Shown here: piece after piece, positions 51,455 through 59,244 of the stretch
How the letters are laid out: each line of letters opens with the position of its first letter
How positions within the stretch are numbered: position 1 is the first letter of the stretch
Assembly (NCBI GenBank): GCA_963708205.1
Contig: OY970196.1
Span: forward strand, 3,038,001 to 3,102,000
Length of the DNA stretch: 64,000 bases
Reading direction: 5' to 3'
From: CAVYTF01 sp963708205
GTDB lineage: Bacteria > Bacteroidota > Bacteroidia > Chitinophagales > Chitinophagaceae
Position numbers and translations under genes: made by a program
Notes under the pieces: generated by a model
The model's input: the letters and a program-made list of their open reading frames with translations, nothing else
What the model was told of the DNA's origin: nothing
The model's database searches: none

Positions 51455-51958
51455 TTAAGCATTTTCAATATCAGAAAGTTTCACCTTCAAAGTTTGACTT
51501 CCAAATCGTATGCTTACACATAATTCTCCAAACACCAGTTCAGCTTTCGGATATATGGTTTGGTCTCTTCCAATGCGCCAATTAGTATTTGTTTCCAAAT
51601 AGCGTTTTACTTTATAGCTAAGCGTTTTATTTAACGCTTCTTCCATCATTTTTGGATTAACAATTAGTGATGAGTATAACACATACTTTGATTCAGGGCT
51701 TAACATGGAAATTAATTTTTCTCTGTGTTTCTCATTTTCCAAATCAAGTAATGCTGCATACTTATCACCTGAGAGCGCATTAAAATGAATTTGAGCTGAT
51801 CCTTTATCATCATAATGCGTAAGGAATAAATAGTCTTTGCCTTCTTTTTTAAATAAATTATCCTCCCGAGTAAAAGTTTGAGAAACCAAGTACAATTTCT
51901 TTGCTTTTATAAAAGCCTCAATAAACCGCTTTTCAAATTTTGTAAATGGGTTTAGCAT
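51455..51958 (-). CDS. Unknown protein of the mutagenesis cassette (167 aa)
   Basis: No family is recognised. The protein is a soluble alpha/beta sequence with a helical N-terminus (FEKRFIEAFIKAKKLYLVSQTF), a central strand-rich part (YLFLTHYDDKGSAQIHF) and a C-terminal region with WRIGRDQTIYPKAELVFGELCVSIRFGSQTLKVKL, possibly beta-rich. There is no signal or membrane segment. It sits 3 bp after umuC and 12 bp before the SRAP gene in the same orientation, so a DNA-damage role is inferred from context only. Confidence 0.7.
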   Translation of the reverse strand: MLNPFTKFEKRFIEAFIKAKKLYLVSQTFTREDNLFKKEGKDYLFLTHYDDKGSAQIHFNALSGDKYAALLDLENEKHREKLISMLSPESKYVLYSSLIVNPKMMEEALNKTLSYKVKRYLETNTNWRIGRDQTIYPKAELVFGELCVSIRFGSQTLKVKLSDIENA

Positions 51959-51961
51959 ACA

Positions 51962-53224
51962 TCAGATTTTTATTGTGAGTACATCATTAATATCAGTAGT
52001 GTATTTTTTAGAAAGATATTCCTGCCTCATTTTGTAAGGCTTCTCAAAGCCCTGCCTTACCAGTTTTACAACATCTTTACCCATGCAATAGTTTATCTTA
52101 TCCATTGCCTTCATAATTTTCTTTCTATCAGGTCTGTTAACACTATCAAACATGCTTGACTGTATTTTATTTTCAGGTATCAACTCTAACACCATTACTC
52201 CGCACTTCATGTAGTTATATTTTTTTTTGAAGATGATGTCTAACCCTTTCAAAGCATACTTTACAATTTCTGTTGAATCATTAGAAGCAACATCAAGTTG
52301 CATAGTAATAGAGCGCATATATTGTTCATCCTGTTTTCTGAATTGATTTGTTTGTATAAACACATGTACTTTTTTAGCGCAGGTTTTTTCCCTTCTTAAT
52401 TTTAAAGCGCAGGCAGCAGCATAGTTAGCAACAGCTTGTTGCATGATTTTTTCATCAGTAACTAAAGTGCCAAAAGAACGTGAAGTGCAAATATTCTTTT
52501 TGATCTTCGGTACAAACTCCCATTCAATTGCCTGTACACCTTTCAATTCATTTAATAATCTTTGACCTACTACTGTCATATTTTTTCTTATCCATTCTTC
52601 CGGTGCATTAATCAAATCAAGTGCTGTATGAAATCCATTTTTATTTAAGAATGTTGCATACTGTCTTCCAACTCCCCATATATCTCCAACCTCAGTAAAA
52701 GCAAGCATTTCATCTGTCAGTTTTTTATTGGCTGCCCAGAATACACCAACATCTTTATACTTTTTCTTAGCATATCTGTTTGCCATTTTAGCAAGTGTTT
52801 TTGTTGGTGCAATACCAACAGTAACAGGAATGCCTATATTTTGTGTAACAGTTCTTCTTATTTTTAATCCAAGTTTTAAAAGGTCTTCATAAACTAAGTC
52901 ACGCATATCTAAAAATGCTTCATCAATAGAGTATAATTCTAATCGCGGAACAAAGGTTGTAAGGGTTCGCATTACCCTATCACTTAAATCGCCGTACAGG
53001 GTATAATTACTGCTGAATACTGCTACATTGTGTTCTTTTAATTGTTCTCTTATCATAAACTCTGGTGTACCCATTACTATACCTATTTCTTTTGCTTCAT
53101 CACTTCTTGCAATAGCGCAACCATCATTATTACTAAGCACTACAACAGGTCTGCCTTTTAACTTAGGGTTGAAAAGCCTTTCACAACTACAATAAAAATT
53201 ATTACAATCAACTAAGGCTATCAT
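51962..53224 (-). CDS. umuC: Y-family DNA polymerase V catalytic subunit
   Basis: UmuC is the error-prone translesion polymerase. Catalytic carboxylates are Asp6 (MIALVDCNNFYCSCE) and Asp101-Glu102 (YSIDEAFLDM). The palm and thumb HhH region (VGDIWGVGRQYATFLNKNG) and little-finger domain follow, with a C-terminal tail of about 60 residues. The 420-residue length is that of UmuC. It lies 6 bp after umuD, as in classical umuDC operons. Confidence 0.94.
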   Translation of the reverse strand: MIALVDCNNFYCSCERLFNPKLKGRPVVVLSNNDGCAIARSDEAKEIGIVMGTPEFMIREQLKEHNVAVFSSNYTLYGDLSDRVMRTLTTFVPRLELYSIDEAFLDMRDLVYEDLLKLGLKIRRTVTQNIGIPVTVGIAPTKTLAKMANRYAKKKYKDVGVFWAANKKLTDEMLAFTEVGDIWGVGRQYATFLNKNGFHTALDLINAPEEWIRKNMTVVGQRLLNELKGVQAIEWEFVPKIKKNICTSRSFGTLVTDEKIMQQAVANYAAACALKLRREKTCAKKVHVFIQTNQFRKQDEQYMRSITMQLDVASNDSTEIVKYALKGLDIIFKKKYNYMKCGVMVLELIPENKIQSSMFDSVNRPDRKKIMKAMDKINYCMGKDVVKLVRQGFEKPYKMRQEYLSKKYTTDINDVLTIKI

Positions 53225-53230
53225 ACCTAT

Positions 53231-53617
53231 TTATTTTGCATCAATAATAATTTTTGTAACTACTCCCCAAACTTCAAACTGCATATCTTCTGTTATTTCA
53301 ATCGGTTTAAATAAAGCATTTTCTGGCTGAAGCATCCATGTTTTTGCTGTTTTGACAAGTCTCTTAACTGTAAACTCTCCATTAACTATAGCCACAATAA
53401 TAGAACGGTGAACGGCTTTTAATGACTTGTCAACTACAAGTAATGCTTTATCGGGAATGCATGCATCTTTCATTGATTCACCATCCACACGAATAAGAAA
53501 TGTTGATAGAGGATGTTTGATAAGCAATTCATCCATGCTTATTCTTTCTTCCAGATAATCTAAAGCAGGAGAAGGAAACCCGGCATGTACACACGAATTA
53601 TAGAACGATAAGGGCAT
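53231..53617 (-). CDS. umuD: UmuD-like S24 self-cleaving protein
   Basis: UmuD is cleaved by RecA-stimulated self-proteolysis to UmuD', the accessory part of Pol V. The putative cleavage bond is Ala12-Gly13 (CVHAGFPSP), the nucleophile is Ser48 (RVDGESMKDACI) and the base is Lys85 (EFTVKRL). The 128-residue length is normal. No HTH DNA-binding domain is present, so it is UmuD and not LexA. It is first in the cassette, and a cluster of inverted TTAGC words lies 10 bp upstream. Confidence 0.92.
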   Translation of the reverse strand: MPLSFYNSCVHAGFPSPALDYLEERISMDELLIKHPLSTFLIRVDGESMKDACIPDKALLVVDKSLKAVHRSIIVAIVNGEFTVKRLVKTAKTWMLQPENALFKPIEITEDMQFEVWGVVTKIIIDAK

Positions 53618-53626
53618 GATACAATA

Positions 53627-53655
53627 TTTAGCAACAAGACGCTAAATTAATTAGC
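53627..53655. promoter_or_regulatory. Candidate operator for the umuDC cassette
   Basis: TTTAGC (53627-53632) and GCTAAA (53641-53646) form an inverted repeat with an 8-bp spacer. GCTAA and TTAGC (53651-53655) form a second one sharing the middle arm. The cluster begins 10 bp before the umuD ATG, so a bound repressor would overlap the transcription start. The regulator is unknown. Confidence 0.5.
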
Positions 53656-53772
53656 ATAATTGAACTTAACAAATTTTAATTGTTCTATGATGACAATCTC
53701 CCATAACCTTTTATTCACGTACTAAATAAGCAATGATAATAATCGGTATATTGCTTTAAATCAACAGAATTA

Positions 53773-54150
53773 ATGAGTAAAAAACTTCTTTCAAAAACTA
53801 TTTGTTTTTTATTATTCACTTTTATTTTATCATTTAGAGTTCATGCACAATTAGATTCGTTGAAAATAAACAACGCAAAAAATGCTTTGCTTGCATCAGC
53901 TTGTTCATGCGTCACAAACATTGATACATCTTTAATAAAATCAGGTCCAGATGCAGGAGTAGCAGTGGCGAAGTGTTTGTATGCAGATAGTTCAGACTTT
54001 TTTAACTATATCAGGCTTAATGGATTTACTGATTTTAAAAAAGATGATCCAAGGGCAGTTAAAATAGGTATGGATTTACTGTTAGAAGTTTTTTCTAAAT
54101 GTCCTGCGGTGATGTCCTTGATGCAAGAATTATTATTAAAGAAACCTTAG
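53773..54150 (+). CDS. Hypothetical secreted protein (125 aa)
   Basis: A clear signal peptide (MSKKLLSKTICFLLFTFILSFRVHAQ) precedes a short helical domain with three cysteines in the mature part (ACSCV ... AKCLYA ... SKCPAV), which could form a disulfide or bind metal. No family is recognised. It is the first of three closely spaced plus-strand genes (gap of 20 bp to the next). Confidence 0.6.
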   Translation: MSKKLLSKTICFLLFTFILSFRVHAQLDSLKINNAKNALLASACSCVTNIDTSLIKSGPDAGVAVAKCLYADSSDFFNYIRLNGFTDFKKDDPRAVKIGMDLLLEVFSKCPAVMSLMQELLLKKP

Positions 54151-54170
54151 CATTTTAATCATCCATTATA

Positions 54171-54761
54171 ATGTTAGCTAACTCACCGTATAAATTTTTA
54201 TCCGCATCATGGCATCTTGTATATTATATTTCTACTCATAAATCATACGATGCTACAACAGAAAAGCTATTAGCATTTAAAGAAAATAATAAAGACTATT
54301 TAGAAGAGTGGATAAAATGGACATGTAATGAACTTTCAAAACTTGATATACATTTTGATTACATCATACGGGCATTAAGCAATGATGAATTAAAAGCATC
54401 AGGAAAAGAAAGTCTTGATATGTTAGGTAGGTCGTTGGCTCAAAAGTTACATTCGATTTATATTCCTTCACTTTTAGCAAAGACTTCAGCAACCCAGCAA
54501 TTAAGATATATAAATGAAAAATCAGAAAGAAAAAAAGCAATAGAAAATGTATACTATGTAGCCACACCACTTGTAGATTGCAATTATAAAAACATACTGA
54601 TTCTCGATGATGTCGTAACATTTGGTACTACCATTGAAGAAATAGTAAGAGCAATGATAACAACATATCCTACTGCAAAATATTATGCTTTCACTTTAGC
54701 TAAAGCATCAGATAATGTAACTGCAAATGATAATATTACAGCAACATACTTTCAAGGATAA
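54171..54761 (+). CDS. Phosphoribosyltransferase-fold protein
   Basis: The 196-residue protein ends in a type I phosphoribosyltransferase core: NILILDDVVTFGTTIEEI is the PRPP-binding loop with the two acidic residues, preceded by the YVATPLVDCNYK strand. The N-terminal half is unlike ComF (no zinc cysteines) and is helical. PRTase domains in such contexts serve nucleotide salvage, competence (ComF) or bacterial conflict systems. The role here is open. It lies 20 bp after a secreted-protein gene. Confidence 0.7.
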   Translation: MLANSPYKFLSASWHLVYYISTHKSYDATTEKLLAFKENNKDYLEEWIKWTCNELSKLDIHFDYIIRALSNDELKASGKESLDMLGRSLAQKLHSIYIPSLLAKTSATQQLRYINEKSERKKAIENVYYVATPLVDCNYKNILILDDVVTFGTTIEEIVRAMITTYPTAKYYAFTLAKASDNVTANDNITATYFQG

Positions 54762-54789
54762 CACTATACATTTGAAAAAAAAATAAACA

Positions 54790-55011
54790 ATGAGAAAGTT
54801 ATTGTTCACGCTAACATCTTTAATCATTACATCAATTTGTTTTTCGCAGCCGGTGGTAAAAATTGATAGCGTTAAAAATCATGTTGATGAAATAGTAAAA
54901 GTCTGCACTAAAATATATGGAGGTAAATATTTACAGAATTCTAAAAGTGCACCAACGTTTCTTGATGCAGGAGACAATTATCCAAATCAGCCATTAACTT
55001 TCTACAAATAA
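54790..55011 (+). CDS. Truncated secreted protein (73 aa)
   Basis: A signal peptide (MRKLLFTLTSLIITSICFSQ) is followed by an OB-fold-like start (VDEIVKVCTKIYGGKYLQNS ... FLDAGDNYPNQPL). The coding sequence runs into the 178-bp repeat at 54999: its last three codons (FYK) and stop are repeat sequence. The natural C-terminal half, which an OB fold needs, is missing, so this is probably a recombination-truncated gene. It may still give a short secreted fragment. Confidence 0.6.
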   Translation: MRKLLFTLTSLIITSICFSQPVVKIDSVKNHVDEIVKVCTKIYGGKYLQNSKSAPTFLDAGDNYPNQPLTFYK

Positions 55012-55176
55012 AAGCAGTGTAAAAACTGGAGCAATGAAAAAGTGTAATCGTGTTTTCATAATAAAAGTGTTTTGATGATTGAAATTAATAATACCGCAAA
55101 AAGAAATGAGAAGTAAAAGTAATTAACGGCTTTGAGAAATAATATGATTACTGACTTATTTAGCCAGCACCATTTG
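54999..55176. repeat. 178-bp perfect direct repeat, left copy
   Basis: Bases 54999-55176 are identical to 57102-57279 (offset 2103 bp). The unit contains the start of an S74-protein gene, the intergenic stretch and the last codons of the preceding paralogue. This copy is the left boundary of the duplicated gene. Confidence 0.95.
55000..55059 (-). pseudogene. 5' remnant of a third S74-protein paralogue
   Basis: The left repeat copy encodes MKTRLHFFIAPVFTLLLFVE on the minus strand, identical to the first 20 residues of the intact gene starting at 57162, and then joins unrelated DNA (the truncated gene at 54790). Only the signal peptide remains. Confidence 0.75.
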
Positions 55177-57162
55177 CTTCGTAATGATTATTTTCCCATC
55201 AATCACTAAAGAATAGCTATAAGCTCCTGATGAAAGTGTAGATGCATCTACATTCAATGTTCCTTTGTCATTGCCTGATACAGTTATTGCTTTTAATGTT
55301 TTACCTAAATTATCCCTGATAATTATTTGTGCTGAATTGTATGTTTGAGGTAGTATGTAACTAATTGTAGTTGTTCCTTTAAATGGATTGGGTATGTTTT
55401 GAGACAGTGAGGCGGATGAAAGAATTGTTTGTGATGTAGTTACATTCGGCTTGTTCGCGAGCACTTGCTGCATCATTGCTTTCAATTCATTGATTTGTGC
55501 TTGCAAGGATATATTTTGAGATTGAAGTGTAGAATTGGTTTGCATTAATGAATCATTTAATTCCTGCACAGCTTTAACCAGAGGAACAACAAATTCTGCA
55601 TATCTTAATCCATATAAATCTTTACTGTTTTTAGCTGCATCAACACCACTAAAATCATAGTTTACACTTTTTGCTGCTGTTTCAACATCTTGAGCAATGA
55701 AGCCTGTATAAGATATTTGTTCTTTTGCTTTGCGCGCAGTAAGGTCTAACTGTGTTGGTTGTATTAATTTTCCTTTAGCATCTTTATGAACAGGTGACTG
55801 TATTATCTTATCAATTGCATCAAGGTTAAGATTATAAGTAATGGGTTGTAGTTTATTGACAAATGCAAGTCCCGGCACATTTTGTTTGATATTTTGCTTT
55901 ACCCTGCCGTCACTTATATTACTCCAGCCCACATAGCCGCCAATGCTTGTAACATTGCTATTACCAACACGTACTTGGTTGCTGGCTGTTGCCGTTGCCT
56001 CATTCCCTACAGCGGTTGCATTATTTAAATTGCCTGCATTAACATCTGCTTCAAAACCTATTGCTGTATTATCCGAACCTGTTGTGTTTGTGCCAAGTGC
56101 AGCAGACCCAACAGCTGTATTGAAGAATCCTGTTGTGTTATTGTTAAGCGTTTCATCTCCAATTGCCGTATTAGCAGACCCTGAAGTATTAGAAGGGAGG
56201 GATAAGTGACCATCCGCAGTATTATAAACCCCTGTGATATTGTGATACAGCGCATATATTCCATTTGCTGTATTATCCGTGCCCTCAGTATTGTAAAAAA
56301 GCGCACTTGCTCCACTTGCTGTATTTTGAGTACCCTTAGTATTGGAATAAAGCGCCTGATATCCGTTGGCAGTATTGCTTTGTCCTTGTTGATTCGAACC
56401 GGGAGAATTTAGTGATCCTCCTCCTCCAATCCAAATATTGTAATTTACTGAATCATATTGAAATGCACTAGACCCTGCTACCCTCATTATACTGCCATAA
56501 CTTTGATTAATATCTCCGTTCACATCTAATTTGTATAAAGGTGACGAAGTACCAATACCTACATTACCTGAGTTGTAATAAATGTTTGACCCGTTTGTTA
56601 TCCATTGGCTTTGAGTAATGTTTGAAGAAATTATATTGCCTGAAACGTTGATACCTGTTCCGGCTGTGTAGGGTATAAATGCAGTTGTTTGCGTGGTAGC
56701 ATCAGCAAAAACAATATTATCGCTGTTGATATTTTTCCATCTGAATCCTTTGCTTCCAAGACTTAATGAATCAGGAATGCCGGGCTGTAAGGTAATATTC
56801 ACTGCTGTTGGCTTTGCAAGGTTTGATAAAGTAAGATTTGCAGCAGCAGTTGTATCATGAAGTGCTTTCCATGTACTGCCATCATAATAATAAAAGCCGG
56901 GTATATCGTTGGTTTGATAGATAAGCAACCCTTTTGCTGCGCTTGACACCAATACTCCATCTCTTTGTTTTTTCGTCATGCGGGGTATTAATAATCCTTT
57001 AGATGTGGATTTCATTTCAAGCGCTGCCGATGCAAATGGTGAAGTGGTTCCAATACCTGCATTGCCTGTTGATGGAAAAGTGTTTGTTTGTGCCTGCAAG
57101 GTTTCTACAAATAAAAGCAGTGTAAAAACTGGAGCAATGAAAAAGTGTAATCGTGTTTTCAT
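55156..57162 (-). CDS. NTAxG-repeat surface protein with S74 chaperone and T9SS domain (668 aa)
   Basis: A signal peptide (MKTRLHFFIAPVFTLLLFVE) precedes GNAGIGTTSP-type beta-rich N-terminal modules, seven 17-residue NTAxGxxAL repeats (about 262-380), an S74 intramolecular chaperone domain (about 415-545: SDGRVKQNIKQNVPGLAF, TGFIAQDVE), a coiled coil and a T9SS sorting domain (SQNIPNPFKGTTTISY ... SSGAYSYSLVIDG). The S74 self-cleavage dyad Ser417/Lys422 is kept. The chaperone should trimerise the beta-helical passenger, as in phage tail fibres. It is a tandem duplicate of its neighbour: its left end is the repeat copy at 54999. Confidence 0.9.
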   Translation of the reverse strand: MKTRLHFFIAPVFTLLLFVETLQAQTNTFPSTGNAGIGTTSPFASAALEMKSTSKGLLIPRMTKKQRDGVLVSSAAKGLLIYQTNDIPGFYYYDGSTWKALHDTTAAANLTLSNLAKPTAVNITLQPGIPDSLSLGSKGFRWKNINSDNIVFADATTQTTAFIPYTAGTGINVSGNIISSNITQSQWITNGSNIYYNSGNVGIGTSSPLYKLDVNGDINQSYGSIMRVAGSSAFQYDSVNYNIWIGGGGSLNSPGSNQQGQSNTANGYQALYSNTKGTQNTASGASALFYNTEGTDNTANGIYALYHNITGVYNTADGHLSLPSNTSGSANTAIGDETLNNNTTGFFNTAVGSAALGTNTTGSDNTAIGFEADVNAGNLNNATAVGNEATATASNQVRVGNSNVTSIGGYVGWSNISDGRVKQNIKQNVPGLAFVNKLQPITYNLNLDAIDKIIQSPVHKDAKGKLIQPTQLDLTARKAKEQISYTGFIAQDVETAAKSVNYDFSGVDAAKNSKDLYGLRYAEFVVPLVKAVQELNDSLMQTNSTLQSQNISLQAQINELKAMMQQVLANKPNVTTSQTILSSASLSQNIPNPFKGTTTISYILPQTYNSAQIIIRDNLGKTLKAITVSGNDKGTLNVDASTLSSGAYSYSLVIDGKIIITKQMVLAK

Positions 57163-57279
57163 AATAAAAGTGTTTTGATGATTGAAATTAATAATACCGC
57201 AAAAAGAAATGAGAAGTAAAAGTAATTAACGGCTTTGAGAAATAATATGATTACTGACTTATTTAGCCAGCACCATTTG
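57102..57279. repeat. 178-bp perfect direct repeat, right copy
   Basis: This copy spans the start codon region of the 668-residue gene, the intergenic spacer and the last codons of the next gene. It is identical to 54999-55176. Confidence 0.95.
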
Positions 57280-59130
57280 TTTTGTGCCAACCAATTTTCC
57301 ATCAATCAATAAAGAATAACTATATGCGCCTGATGAAAGTGTGGATGCATCTACATTTAGTGTTCCTTTGCCATTGCCTGAAACATTCATTGTCTTTAAT
57401 GTATGCCCGCTGTTGTCGGTAATGATGATCTGTGCTGAACTGTATTGCTGCGGCAAAGTGTAACTAATAGTTGTTGTTCCTTTAAAAGGGTTGGGTATGT
57501 TTTGTTCTATGGAAGCAGATGATAATGTTACATTGGTTGAAGGAAGTGTGATACCACTTTTACTTGCAAGTTGTTGAACTATTGTTTTTAATTCATTGAC
57601 CGTTTGTTGTAAATCATTTATCTCTGTCTGTTGACTGTTATTTACACTTGTCAGCGAATCATTTTGCACAGACAATTCCTGCACTGCTTTTACTAATGGC
57701 ACGACAAAATCGCTGTAGCGGAGGCTGTAGAGGTCGTTGTCATTCCTAGGCTTTACCACACCGCTGAAATCATAATGAACGGCTTCTGCTGCAGCTTCTA
57801 CATCCTGGGCAAGAAAGCCGGTCATCTGCTTTTGTTCAAGATCGTACTTGCCTGCAAAGTCAACATCACTTTCTTTTTTGCCATTAATGGTTTTACCGGC
57901 ATACATCATGTCGTTTTCTTTATGGATGTCAAGTTTGTACGTTACAGGTGTCAGTTTTGTGATGAAAGCTAAACCCGGCACATTCTGCCGGATGTTATTC
58001 TTGATCCGCTTATCGCTATAAGTGCTGAAATTAACTTCACCGCGAATAACGCTGACACTGGTGTTGCCAATTTCCACTTCATTACTTGTGCTGGCGTCTC
58101 CCCCAACAGCATAGCCAATGCCTGTATAATTACTGACCGTGCCATCAGAAGGGTAAACACTAACACCCACTGCCGTATTCGCACTTCCTGTGGTGTTAGT
58201 CTCAAGAGCATACAATCCATCCGCTGTATTATCGCCTCCGGTGGTGTTGCTGACAAGAGCTGACACGCCGATCGCTGTATTATCACTTCCGGTTGTGTTG
58301 CTGACAAGAGCATCCACTCCGTTCGCCGTATTCGCACTTCCTGTGGTGTTAATGTAAAGAGCAGCAATTCCGGTCGCTGTATTATAACTTCCGGTAGTGT
58401 TTGCATAAAGAGCCTGGTAGCCAAATGCTGAATTGCCTGTGATGTTTCCACCTCCCCGTCCTACCGTTAGCCCGTTGATATGCGCATCACCGTTTACGTC
58501 CAGCTTTGCCTGCGGTGTAGTGGTACCGATGCCTACATTACCACTATTATAATAAATGTTACTGCCGCTGGTTGTCCATTGAGAACCTGTAACGCTTGAT
58601 GAAATGGTCGTGCCACTGATACTGATGCCTGTGCCTGCTGTGTATGGTGTAAATGCAGTTGTTTGTGTGGTTGCATCAGCGAAAACTATATCGTCAGTGT
58701 TTAAGTTCTTCCATCTAAAGCTTTTACTTCCAAGGCTTAATGAATCAGCAATGCCGGGTTGTAAAGTAATGTTTACCGCTGTTGGCTTTGCCAGGTTTGA
58801 TAATGTGAGATTGGCAGCAGCTGCAGTTGTATCATGCAATGCTTTCCAGGTGGTGTCAAAATAATAAAATCCTTCTCCGTTGTTTGTTTGATAAATCAAT
58901 AAACTTTGTGCGGGAGACTTTATTTTATTGCGTTGTGTATAAGTCATTCTCGGAATAAGCAAGCCTGCATTTGTTGATTTGATTTCAAGCAAGGCAGATT
59001 TATCCGGTGTTGTTGTACCAATACCTGCTGCACCATTATTAGGAAAGGTGTTCGTTTGTGCATGCAAGGTTCCTGCAAATAAAAGCAGTGAAAACATTGA
59101 TGCAATGAATAAGTGTTTAATTGTTTTCAT
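57259..59130 (-). CDS. NTAxG-repeat surface protein with S74 chaperone and T9SS domain (623 aa)
   Basis: This is a paralogue of the two neighbouring genes: a signal peptide, GAAGIGTTTPDKSALLEIKS-type modules, six 17-residue NTAxG repeats (about 235-330), an S74 domain with Ser372 and Lys377 (YSDKRIKNNIRQ), a coiled coil (about 500-530) and a T9SS domain (EQNIPNPFKGTTTISYTLPQ ... SSGAYSYSLLIDG). Its 3' end shares the 178-bp repeat with the copy near 55.1 kb. It was probably the parent or sister in the tandem duplication. Confidence 0.9.
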   Translation of the reverse strand: MKTIKHLFIASMFSLLLFAGTLHAQTNTFPNNGAAGIGTTTPDKSALLEIKSTNAGLLIPRMTYTQRNKIKSPAQSLLIYQTNNGEGFYYFDTTWKALHDTTAAAANLTLSNLAKPTAVNITLQPGIADSLSLGSKSFRWKNLNTDDIVFADATTQTTAFTPYTAGTGISISGTTISSSVTGSQWTTSGSNIYYNSGNVGIGTTTPQAKLDVNGDAHINGLTVGRGGGNITGNSAFGYQALYANTTGSYNTATGIAALYINTTGSANTANGVDALVSNTTGSDNTAIGVSALVSNTTGGDNTADGLYALETNTTGSANTAVGVSVYPSDGTVSNYTGIGYAVGGDASTSNEVEIGNTSVSVIRGEVNFSTYSDKRIKNNIRQNVPGLAFITKLTPVTYKLDIHKENDMMYAGKTINGKKESDVDFAGKYDLEQKQMTGFLAQDVEAAAEAVHYDFSGVVKPRNDNDLYSLRYSDFVVPLVKAVQELSVQNDSLTSVNNSQQTEINDLQQTVNELKTIVQQLASKSGITLPSTNVTLSSASIEQNIPNPFKGTTTISYTLPQQYSSAQIIITDNSGHTLKTMNVSGNGKGTLNVDASTLSSGAYSYSLLIDGKLVGTKQMVLAK

Positions 59131-59189
59131 AATTAAAGTTTTTTGAGTTGAATAATTAAAGTCGGTTTATTTATTCTTCACATGCACCA

Positions 59190-59221
59190 ATTAAAAAGCG
59201 CTTCCATTGTGAAAGTGCTTT
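59190..59221 (-). terminator. Terminator after the 810-residue repeat gene
   Basis: On the minus strand, AAAGCACTTTC and GGAAGCGCTTT pair with one mismatch and one wobble and are followed by a TTTTTAATT run. It lies about 25 bp after the stop of the 810-residue gene and before the 623-residue gene, so the two are separate transcripts. Confidence 0.6.
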
Positions 59222-59244
59222 AAAGAAATATGGGTGATTATAAT

